A stretch of DNA of 8,086 nt from DUZB01 sp964407525. Its GTDB lineage: Bacteria; Desulfobacterota; DSM-4660; Desulfatiglandales; Desulfatiglandaceae. The stretch lies in assembly GCA_964407525.1 (NCBI GenBank), contig CAYOWC010000229.1, positions 1 through 8,086 on the forward strand, written 5' to 3'. Shown piece by piece: positions 1-5,377 of this stretch. The first letter of the stretch is position 1; every line of letters starts with the position of its first letter. The notes below the pieces were generated by a model, which saw only the letters and a list, made by a program, of their open reading frames with translations, made no database searches and was not told the origin of the DNA. The translations under genes and the position numbers were made by a program.

Positions 1-2
1 CC

Positions 3-164
3 AAGAAAACCTACGAGTCGATCGGCCGTCATGCATCTGCAAAAAGCATGGAGAAGAGAATCGAACGTCTTGCAGACGGCAACCGTGAAACGACATCAAC
101 TCCCAAGCCGGAGATAGGGAAAGATTCCAGGGACACCCCACCTAATTCCGGAAGTTATTCTTAG
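3..164 (+). CDS. Possible C-terminal end of an unidentified protein (5' end outside window)
   Basis: An open frame enters from the left edge and ends at TAG 162-164, giving about 53 residues. The segment is very hydrophilic. It starts with a basic helical stretch containing KSMEKRIERLA and ends in a Pro/Ser/Thr/Gly-rich tail that looks disordered. It has no recognisable domain, and I cannot name the protein. The other two forward frames are closed earlier by stops, which makes this the best candidate for a gene running in from upstream. The segment is short and could be non-coding. The next gene starts about 150 bases later, so the two need not be co-transcribed. Confidence 0.3.
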   Translation, partial: KKTYESIGRHASAKSMEKRIERLADGNRETTSTPKPEIGKDSRDTPPNSGSYS

Positions 165-231
165 AAATAAGTAAGGGTCCCCTTTTCTCAATAGGGAAGC
201 ACCATTTCAGAAGCCAAGGTCTATGAGATTT

Positions 232-252
232 TTGAAACACGAAAATTATAAT
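232..252 (+). promoter_or_regulatory. Possible promoter: perfect TATAAT -10 without a good -35
   Basis: TATAAT at 247-252 matches the sigma-70 -10 consensus exactly and lies about 60 bases before the ATG at 313. The nearest -35-like hexamer, TTGAAA at 232-237, is only 9 bases away, which is too close. Nothing convincing sits at 16-18 bases. This is a weak candidate for the promoter of the downstream fusion gene. Confidence 0.22.
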
Positions 253-312
253 CCAATGTGTGGCCGCGATTACACGCTGTCGGTTCCCCGCAACCCAAAC
301 GGATGAGTGACC

Positions 313-1845
313 ATGGGACTTTTCTCGGTAGGTATTACCACGACATTGGCGTTGTTCTGTTTTCTTCTGTCTGCAGGAGGCGTCCTGGCAGAGTCCGATG
401 TTCTGCACGGCGGCTGGGATTCTGAGTCTCCCTATCAGTATGAGAAAACCCTGCCTTCAGGCAGGACGGCCCTGACCGGTCTCGATATCGAGATCATGCG
501 CGCCCTTTGCAAAAAGGCCGGCTTCCGCGTCACATTCGAAGAGATTCCGTGGACGGAAAATCTCAGAGAGGTTCGTGACGGGAGGCTCGATTTCGGGCTC
601 GCGGTCACCCCGGAGGAGGGCCGCCGCCAATGGGCGTGGTTTACCGTCCCTTACCGAAAGGAGACTATCGTCGCTTTCAAACGAAAGGACGCGGCCCTGA
701 ACTGGGGTTCGGGGCGGCCTTTGGACAACCTTCGGCGCTTCCTTGAGGGAGGGGGAAGGGTGGCTGTGCCGCGTGGTTTCTTCTTCGGTTCGGCCGTGGA
801 AGCCTTGATCACCACCAAAGCGTTTGAAGGGCGGATCCTGGGCGCAGGAGATTATGCTGAGGCGCTCGAAATGGTTCTCTCCGACCGAGCGGATTTATTT
901 CTCTCCGACCACCTTTCCGGGCCATGCGCGGCATGGCAGGCAGGCGCCCTCGACCGCATCGAAGAAATGCCCGGCGTACTTTTCGAGACCGATCTCAGCA
1001 TCATGCTATCGAAAAAAAGTTGCACAAGCGCCGATCTGACCGCATTGAATGAGTCCCTCGTGAACATGCTGGAGGACGGAGACATCGAGCGGATCGCACG
1101 GCAATACCTGGTGCCGCGCCTGCTGCTCATTACCCTACGGGCCCGTTGGTTCAAAATACTGGAAATCATCGGTACGGTGGCCTTTGCAATTTCAGGCGTG
1201 ATCATTGCCCGCAGGGAGCGCTACGATGTGGTGGGGGCCGTAGTCCTTGCCTCACTCCCGGCCGTGGGTGGGGGGATCATGCGCGACCTCATCAGCGGAC
1301 GCTCTCCCGTCGGCATTATCCAGACCTCTTACCTGTTCCTGATGGTTCTCGGAACGGTCTTTGTGGGGTTCCTTTTCTTCCTTGGGAGGGATCTTTGGGA
1401 CAAGACAGGACGACCCCCGAAAAGTTCTTCCGGGGATGGCTCTTTCAGATGGGCGTCCGCCCAAGGCGTCCTCGAGATCTCCGATGCCATCGGCCTTTCG
1501 ACCTTTACGGTCATCGGGGTGATGGTGGCTGTGGAACAGCGGTGTGAGCCGCTCTGGTTGTGGGGACCGGTCTTTGCTGCCCTGACCGGTGCGGGGGGCG
1601 CCATCCTCAGGGATGTGTTGCGGGCCCAGGCGGACATCCCAACCCTGAAAGGATCCATATATCCTGAAATCGCCATCGTGTGGGGGTTTGTCTATTCGGC
1701 TGCGATTATCAGCCGAGGCAGCAGCCTGGAACTGAGCAGTATTTTCTGGCTGACGCTCGGAGTGCTAGTGGGTATCGTTATCTCCAGGGTGGTAGTCCTG
1801 CATCTGGGCCTTCGCTACCCTTTTCTCGGTACTAGGAGGTATTGA
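313..1845 (+). CDS. Periplasmic solute-binding domain fused to UPF0126/TRIC-like membrane domain
   Basis: The protein has about 510 residues. Numbering here is from an alternative GTG start at 307; ATG 313 is preferred because GGATGAG at 301-307 is then better placed as a ribosome binding site. Residues 3-28 form a signal peptide with a likely cut after VLA. Residues about 31-270 resemble SBP_bac_3 proteins (amino-acid ABC transporter binding proteins): TGLDIEIMRALCKKAGF, then the DGRLDFGLAVTPEEGRRQ segment, and a second lobe ending DIERIARQYL. From about residue 280 to the end is a hydrophobic domain of the UPF0126 family (YadS/YicG type, related to TRIC channels), with both internal repeats and their Gly-rich signatures, GGGIMRDL (321-328) and GAGGAILRDV (428-437). 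UPF0126 proteins normally stand alone at about 200 residues. The inferred role is ligand sensing or capture at the periplasmic face coupled to a small-molecule or ion channel. Substrate unknown; amino acid or glycine is only a guess from family. No partner transporter genes are nearby. Confidence 0.88.
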   Translation: MGLFSVGITTTLALFCFLLSAGGVLAESDVLHGGWDSESPYQYEKTLPSGRTALTGLDIEIMRALCKKAGFRVTFEEIPWTENLREVRDGRLDFGLAVTPEEGRRQWAWFTVPYRKETIVAFKRKDAALNWGSGRPLDNLRRFLEGGGRVAVPRGFFFGSAVEALITTKAFEGRILGAGDYAEALEMVLSDRADLFLSDHLSGPCAAWQAGALDRIEEMPGVLFETDLSIMLSKKSCTSADLTALNESLVNMLEDGDIERIARQYLVPRLLLITLRARWFKILEIIGTVAFAISGVIIARRERYDVVGAVVLASLPAVGGGIMRDLISGRSPVGIIQTSYLFLMVLGTVFVGFLFFLGRDLWDKTGRPPKSSSGDGSFRWASAQGVLEISDAIGLSTFTVIGVMVAVEQRCEPLWLWGPVFAALTGAGGAILRDVLRAQADIPTLKGSIYPEIAIVWGFVYSAAIISRGSSLELSSIFWLTLGVLVGIVISRVVVLHLGLRYPFLGTRRY

Positions 1846-2073
1846 AACCTATACGGGTTGCCGGGCATAGAGAGCGTACAGGTGGGTACATATCTTACGA
1901 TCATCGCGGCGTTTTCTAAATGAGTATCCAGGCAAAACCCAAAATAAACCCCAGTATCGGAAAAATCACTTTTATTCTTCCGGTGTTCGTTCCGGTTTTT
2001 TCGGTGAGTGGTTTTCCTCTGTGGTTTTGTATTCTCAGCAAAATGCTGATGCCATAAAACCCAATGCAGCAGG
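1846..2073 (+). other. Intergenic stretch with no supported gene
   Basis: No convincing reading frame in either direction and no T-run terminator after the fusion gene. A CCGG-loop-CCGG followed by six T's near 2000 and a small TCAGC/GCTGA stem near 2036-2050 are the only structures seen, and both are weak. Confidence 0.4.
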
Positions 2074-2201
2074 GGACATGGGGACGTTGTTGATATATTG
2101 ACATGTGATAGCACAGATGTAAAAGGGGTCTGCCTTTGATTCTTTCTCGCAACTTCGAAAAACAATAAGAGTCAACGGCAGACTTGACCTCATTTTCACG
2201 T
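2074..2201 (-). repeat. 128-bp hairpin-bearing repeat, copy 1 (REP/MITE-like)
   Basis: This segment matches 3909-4036 base for base except for 5 mismatches in 128 (about 96 percent). The right two thirds form a long imperfect hairpin: a left arm near 2129-2148 (GGGGTCTGCCTTTGATTCTT) and a right arm near 2166-2191 (AAGAGTCAACGGCAGACTTG and on). The left arm lacks the AAGTC found in the other copies. On the minus strand it reads GGGGTCAAGTCTGCCGTTGA, the same core as the plus-strand copies at 5303 and 6580, so copies 1 and 2 appear inverted relative to copies 3 and 4. The left 55 bases (from GGACATGGGGACG) are shared only by copies 1 and 2. It encodes no protein and resembles REP or MITE-type palindromes. 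The right boundary abuts the intron-like sequence. Confidence 0.85.
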
Positions 2202-2410
2202 GGGCGTGCTACCGTTTCGCTGATGACGGGGTGCGAAGCCCCACGGGTCACGCCAAGGCGTGATACCGAATTGGTTCGGAATGGCGACAGGACGACCCCT
2301 CCGGGAAGCCTCCTCCCGATAAATCGGGATGTTCCACCGGCAAAACAAAGGGCCAGGGTCGAATGATATGGTGAATCACGCCATCCGGTTCAACCCAGCG
2401 GGAGTCGAAC
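2200..2410 (+). mobile_element. Probable 5' part of a group II intron (domain I-like RNA), decayed
   Basis: The segment begins GTGGGCGTGC, similar to the GUGYG start of group II introns. It continues with compact GC-rich stem sequences (GGGGTGCGAAGCCCC, GGCGACAGGACGACCCC, and CTCCCGATAAATCGGGAT at 2315-2332) of the kind found in bacterial intron domain I. No reading frame crosses it. The assignment rests on resemblance to intron leader sequences and on the domain V/VI-like structure further downstream in the same orientation. The part normally carrying domains II and III is short or missing, and the expected reverse transcriptase/maturase gene is absent. The exact junction with the amidohydrolase fragment, near 2400-2440, cannot be fixed by eye. 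Confidence 0.55.
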
Positions 2411-2809
2411 ATGGCCCAGAGGCTTGCGGGAAAATACGGTGTGTCGACATTTGTCCATGCCCGATATTTCAGCCAGATGCCGCCGGCAAGCGGTCTGCTG
2501 GGTATTGATGAAATGATGGCGCCCCAGGCGACCTATAGGGGCGGGCTCGTCATTCAGCACATGACCGCACAAACGCTATCCGTCGCCCCCCAGGCGCTGC
2601 AATTGATTGATGACGCACGGGTCAAGGGGATTCAGGTGCTGGCTGAAATCTATCCCTACGATTTCGGGGGCACCATTGCCGGTGCTGATCATCTGCACCC
2701 GGACAACTACCAGAAGAACATGGGACGCAACTACAAGGACATCATCGAGGTGTCCAACATGAAGCCCCTTGATAAAGGAAACTCGTGCCGGACACGTAGG
2801 GCTGGATAA
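2411..2809 (+). pseudogene. Amidohydrolase (N-acyl-D-amino-acid deacylase-like) internal fragment
   Basis: This is an open frame of 132 codons. Its first ~120 residues look like the middle of a metal-dependent amidohydrolase of the D-aminoacylase/N-acyl-D-glutamate deacylase type: LAGKYGVSTFVHARYF, VIQHMTAQTLSVAPQALQLI, and GIQVLAEIYPYDFGGTIAGA. The two His residues (in FVHAR and IQHMT) correspond in order and context to the two metal-ligand histidines in the middle of the barrel in that family. Complete enzymes have about 480-540 residues, so the N-terminal third and the C-terminal half are missing. The last ~12 residues are foreign, read from intron-like DNA. ATG 2411 has no good ribosome binding site and lies at the upstream junction. 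It is almost certainly a non-functional relic embedded in the intron-like element. Confidence 0.75.
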
Positions 2810-2966
2810 ACACGAGCAAACCTCACTGCGGGGAATAGCTACTGGGTCTTGTAACGGGCAACTGTGAAGATCCGCGCGGAAGCGAGTGCGACCGAGGAAC
2901 CGGATGCGGGAAAACCGGACGTCCGGGACTGTGTGGGGGGCGCCTGGTAACAGGCGTTCCTACCAC
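2788..2966 (+). mobile_element. Probable 3' part of a group II intron (domain V and VI), decayed
   Basis: Bases 2894-2929 read as a domain V-like hairpin: GAACCGGATGCGGGAAAACC then GGACGTCCGGGAC. Domain V is the catalytic centre of group II introns and typically reads GAGCCGnAUGCG...GAAA...CGCACGUnCGGUUC. Here the AGC triad position appears as AAC and the bulge region is altered, which suggests loss of catalysis. After the linker GTGTGGGGGG comes a perfect small hairpin, GCCTG-GTAA-CAGGC (2942-2955), in the place of domain VI, then CCTACCAC as a plausible 3' intron end near 2966. No maturase gene is present. Together with 2200-2410 this would make one remnant of about 770 bases carrying an amidohydrolase fragment. 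Confidence 0.6.
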
Positions 2967-2996
2967 CGAGGCTGATAAATATAATAATTTAATTTA

Positions 2997-3025
2997 TTGA
3001 CATACTAAATATGGTATAGTACATT
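2997..3025 (+). promoter_or_regulatory. Promoter with overlapping operator-like palindrome for the HigBA-type pair
   Basis: TTGACA at 2997-3002 is a perfect -35. At 17 bases lies TACATT (3020-3025), a 4/6 match to the -10. Between them is an inverted repeat, TACTA (3003-3007), nine bases, TAGTA (3017-3021), centred at 3012. Such placement is typical of operators through which XRE-type antitoxins repress their own operon. The predicted transcription start falls at about the toxin's ATG (3032), so the toxin mRNA may be nearly leaderless. No Shine-Dalgarno is visible before 3032. Confidence 0.55.
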
Positions 3026-3031
3026 AATAAT

Positions 3032-3313
3032 ATGTGGGAAATATATGAACATAATTCATTGGTTCGAAAACTGGGCAGAATCCCTATTGATATTTTGAAA
3101 CGTTATGAAAAATGGAAAGACATTGTGGGTATTTCTGGACCGCAAGGTTTAAGATTAATTAAGGGCTTCCATGATGAAGCCCTCAAAGGTCAATGGCGAG
3201 GATTTAGATCGTCACGATTAGGCAAGCAATATCGACTTATTTATAAGATTGAAAACAAGAAATTGTATGTGAAAGTGATAGATATAACTCCTCATGACTA
3301 CAGGAGGAAATGA
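3032..3313 (+). CDS. higB: RelE/HigB-family toxin (predicted mRNA interferase)
   Basis: A 93-residue protein of the RelE/ParE superfamily, with the usual length. The C-terminal half carries the family pattern: WRGFRSSRLGKQYRLIYKIE (a basic strand pair) followed by LYVKVIDITPHDYRRK, the end typical of RelE/HigB toxins that cleave ribosome-bound mRNA. The basic and aromatic residues needed for RNA cutting (Arg/Lys cluster, His and Tyr in TPHDYR) are present, so it may be active. It is the first gene of a toxin-first pair, with its stop (3311-3313) one base before the antitoxin start. ATG 3032 directly follows the promoter, with little or no leader. AT-rich composition differs from the upstream fusion gene and suggests transfer. 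The HigB name rests on gene order and antitoxin type; another RelE subfamily is possible. Confidence 0.85.
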   Translation: MWEIYEHNSLVRKLGRIPIDILKRYEKWKDIVGISGPQGLRLIKGFHDEALKGQWRGFRSSRLGKQYRLIYKIENKKLYVKVIDITPHDYRRK

Positions 3314-3314
3314 C

Positions 3315-3575
3315 ATGAAGGATTATAGAAAAGCAAAGAAAACTGTAGACGTATCTGTGGGCGAATCAGTTCGAATTATGCGTGAACTACAGGAACTGAG
3401 CCAGTCACAACTTGCGGAGTTAACTGGAATACCTCAGTCAACTATCTCAGGAATTGAAAATGACAGAATTAAGATTGGTATAGAAAGAGCTAAAACTTTC
3501 GCATTAGCTCTCAAGTGCCATCCTGCCGTTCTTGTTTTTCCTGGATGGGAAATTGAAGCTTTGAAAGCAGCCTAA
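3315..3575 (+). CDS. higA: XRE-family antitoxin (HigA-like)
   Basis: An 86-residue DNA-binding protein with a clear HTH_3 (Cro/C1) domain: VRIMRELQELSQSQLAEL, then TGIPQSTISGIENDRIKI (about residues 19-54). It should neutralise the toxin and repress the promoter at 2997-3025. The start is set by AGGAGG at 3302-3307, seven bases before ATG 3315. That ribosome binding site lies inside the last codons of the toxin, so the two are translationally coupled. A longer in-frame start at 3294 would overlap the toxin and lacks such a site. The stop TAA (3573-3575) is itself part of the downstream repeat, whose first box GCCTAAC begins at 3570. Confidence 0.87.
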   Translation: MKDYRKAKKTVDVSVGESVRIMRELQELSQSQLAELTGIPQSTISGIENDRIKIGIERAKTFALALKCHPAVLVFPGWEIEALKAA

Positions 3576-3738
3576 CGAATAAGGATAGATTGTGCGTAGC
3601 CACAATCTTATCCGTTTGGTTGGACGAAGCCCGTGGCTTCTTTAACAAAGGAAATATCTTTTTGAGAACAAGGATATGAGGGGAATCTTTGGGGCGCGCT
3701 CTTTTTGCAGGGCGAGTTGGGGCCTTAGCCCGTCAATG
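3572..3738 (+). repeat. 167-bp repeat with attC-like hairpin, copy A (behind higBA)
   Basis: It matches 7309-7474 with a few substitutions and single-base indels over the whole length. Its first part is a strong hairpin: GGATAGATTGTG (3583-3594), loop CGTAGC, CACAATCTTATCC (3601-3613), with a single extra T on the right arm. The hairpin is bracketed by GCCTAAC (3570-3576) and GTTGGAC (3619-3625), which fit the RYYYAAC and GTTRRRY outer boxes of integron attC sites. The 56-base span is also near the short end of attC lengths. No integron integrase is present in the window. The repeat continues about 110 bases past the attC-like part with no coding content, ending around CAATG 3734-3738. Confidence 0.85.
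3626..3643 (+). terminator. Short terminator-like hairpin after higBA
   Basis: GAAGCC-CGT-GGCTTC followed by TTT: a perfect 6-bp stem with a 3-base loop and a short T-run, 50 bases after the antitoxin stop. The short T-run makes it a modest terminator. The equivalent in the second repeat copy keeps a 5-bp stem. Confidence 0.45.
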
Positions 3739-3908
3739 GGCTATTGAAAATGTGGTATATTTCATGAGGGTTCCGGTCCTCCTGCTTTTGAATGAACTGC
3801 AGCCTTTGCCGGAAAAGGAGCCTATCCTGATTCCCACGCAGGCCCGCAAAACCCCACAATAACCATTGGAGCCTTGCAACGGGAACACTTGAAAACAGGC
3901 CTTGTGGT
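3739..3908 (+). other. Intergenic stretch between two repeats, nothing supported
   Basis: 170 bases with no convincing reading frame, hairpin or similarity to the other repeats. It separates copy A of the 167-bp repeat from copy 2 of the 128-bp repeat. Minus-strand open frames here mostly read through the repeat and are considered spurious. Confidence 0.4.
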
Positions 3909-4036
3909 GGACATGGGGACGTTGTTGATATATTGACATGTGATAACACAGATGTAAAAGGGGTCTGCCTTTGACTCTTGCTCGCAACTTCGAAAAGCAA
4001 TAAGAGTCAACGGCAGACTTGACCCCATTTTCACGT
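3909..4036 (-). repeat. 128-bp hairpin-bearing repeat, copy 2, abutting the oxidoreductase start
   Basis: About 96 percent identical to 2074-2201. Hairpin arms are near 3962-3982 (GGTCTGCCTTTGACTCTT) and 4001-4026 (AAGAGTCAACGGCAGACTTG and on). Similarity to copy 1 ends at CACGT (4032-4036), two bases before the TTG start codon of the next gene. It therefore has replaced whatever leader, ribosome binding site and ATG this gene once had. A TTGACA at 3933-3938 inside the repeat, with TAAAAG 16 bases on, is a weak candidate for an outward promoter that could drive the gene. Confidence 0.85.
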
Positions 4037-4037
4037 A

Positions 4038-5231
4038 TTGTTTACACCTGGAAAAATCGGTGAACTTGAAATCAAAAATCGTTTTGTTAGAGCACCAATA
4101 TATGAAGGTCTTGCACAAAGTGACGGCACTGTTACTGATGAAATGGTCTCCCTTTATAAAACTGCTGCAAAAGGAGGGGCTGGTTTACTTTGTACAGGCT
4201 ACATGTTTGCACATCCTCTTGGAAGGGCACAAAAGAGTCAAACAGGTATTCATAAAAACGAGATGATTCCGGGTCTTAAAAAGCTGGCTGATGCTGTTCA
4301 TAAAGAAGGTTCTAAAATCGCATTTGAAATATCACATGCCGGTCGCCAAACAGAAAAACACCATATTGGTAGAAATCCACTTGAACCTTCCAGAATACAC
4401 AGAGATCCTTCTTTTTTTATCAAACCAGATGAGATGACAGAAGAACAGATATTAGAAACGGTGAATGCTTTTGTAGCGGCATCGATTCGAGCTGTAGAGG
4501 CAGGCTCTGATGTGATTTATCTACATGCAGGTGGTGGTGATTTGTTAAACCAATTTTTAAGCCCTTTTTTCAATAAAAGAAAAGACAAATGGGGAGGCTC
4601 TGCAGAGAACAGATTTAGAATCATGCGGCATATTATTCTGGGGATAAAAAAAGAAATTCCAGGACAGGTCCCCATTATGGTAAAGATGAACTCTCAGGAT
4701 CTAACACCTCAAGAGGGAATTACCATTGAACTAGCCTTGACTTATGCAACATGGTTACATGAAATAGGTGTAAATGGATTAGAACTCACCAGTGGCGTCA
4801 AATTTTATAATCATATGCACTGTTGGCGGGGAGATGTACCAATAAAAGAGATTGTAAAGGCTCTTCCCCTGTGGAAAAAACCAGTAGGTTACCTGTTTAT
4901 GAAGAGCCTTCAGGGAAAGCACAATTTGATTGAGGGCTGGAACCTTGAAGCCATCAAGTCCGTAAGGAGATTTTCTGGTGATATGGCACTTTTCGCTGTA
5001 GGTGGTATACGGAAAAAATCACATATGGAAGAAATTGTGGAAAATGGGGATGCTGATTTTATTTCTCTTGCTCGTCCTTTTATCAGAGAGCCTTTTCTGG
5101 TTAAAAAATTCCTGGAAGCCAAAACAGAAGAAGCTTTATGTGTTTCTTGCAATAAATGCATTGGAGCAGTAATGAATCAAATTCCCACGGCATGCTATCA
5201 TAATGGGTTACCACAAGGCAGAAATGGATGA
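4038..5231 (+). CDS. Old Yellow Enzyme-type NADH:flavin oxidoreductase with variant active site
   Basis: About 397 residues forming an FMN-dependent TIM barrel of the OYE/2,4-dienoyl-CoA reductase group, expected to reduce activated C=C bonds with NAD(P)H in the cytoplasm. Family signatures in order: FTPGKIGELEIKNRFVRAP at the N-terminus, KGGAGLLCTG (45-54), FEISHAGRQ (96-104), LLNQFLSPFFNKRKDKWGG (169-187), and the FMN-phosphate region FAVGGIR (319-325) and FISLARPF (341-348). At 163-168 the usual H-x-x-[HN]-G-Y reads HAGGGD, so the second substrate-binding residue is Gly and the proton-donor Tyr is Asp. Four cysteines (368, 371, 374, 386) resemble the 4Fe-4S ligands of dienoyl-CoA reductases, with one residue less in the second gap (CxxCxxC). 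The C-terminal FAD/NAD domain of those ~670-residue enzymes is absent. There is no ATG; TTG 4038 is the only reasonable start, and no ribosome binding site precedes it because a repeat ends at 4036. The gene is AT-rich and likely acquired. Expression is doubtful. Confidence 0.85.
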   Translation: MFTPGKIGELEIKNRFVRAPIYEGLAQSDGTVTDEMVSLYKTAAKGGAGLLCTGYMFAHPLGRAQKSQTGIHKNEMIPGLKKLADAVHKEGSKIAFEISHAGRQTEKHHIGRNPLEPSRIHRDPSFFIKPDEMTEEQILETVNAFVAASIRAVEAGSDVIYLHAGGGDLLNQFLSPFFNKRKDKWGGSAENRFRIMRHIILGIKKEIPGQVPIMVKMNSQDLTPQEGITIELALTYATWLHEIGVNGLELTSGVKFYNHMHCWRGDVPIKEIVKALPLWKKPVGYLFMKSLQGKHNLIEGWNLEAIKSVRRFSGDMALFAVGGIRKKSHMEEIVENGDADFISLARPFIREPFLVKKFLEAKTEEALCVSCNKCIGAVMNQIPTACYHNGLPQGRNG

Positions 5232-5302
5232 GTTCATCGCTGTACTATTTTAAATAAAGTCAACTTTCAAATGAATCACATAAGAAGCTCATCCACCGAA
5301 AA

Positions 5303-5350
5303 GGGGTCAAGTCTGCCGTTGACTCTTAGTTCTAATTTCGGGAGCCGACA
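5303..5350 (+). repeat. Half copy of the palindromic repeat (copy 3), left arm only
   Basis: GGGGTCAAGTCTGCCGTTGA begins at 5303, continuing through CTCTTAG and TTTCGGGAGCCGACA, which parallels copy 4 (TTTCGGGAACCAGCA). It stops where the right arm should begin, so no hairpin can form. It lies between the oxidoreductase and curA and ends about 14 bases before the curA ribosome binding site. Confidence 0.75.
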
Positions 5351-5377
5351 CAAATTAAAAAAGAAAGGACCTAAATC

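Noticed and set aside
852..1676. Several open frames of 70-130 codons overlapping the fusion gene on both strands
   Set aside because: Shadows of a GC-rich gene whose own frame shows clear domain motifs throughout.
1815..2251. Minus-strand open frames over the intergenic region and repeat copy 1
   Set aside because: A similar peptide (QRQTPFTSVLSHVNISTT) is encoded in the minus strand of repeat copy 2, so these frames follow from the repeat sequence. They have no ribosome binding sites or family similarity.
2184..2366. 60-codon + strand frame in the intron-like region
   Set aside because: It runs through structured RNA-like sequence, has no ribosome binding site and no protein-like pattern.
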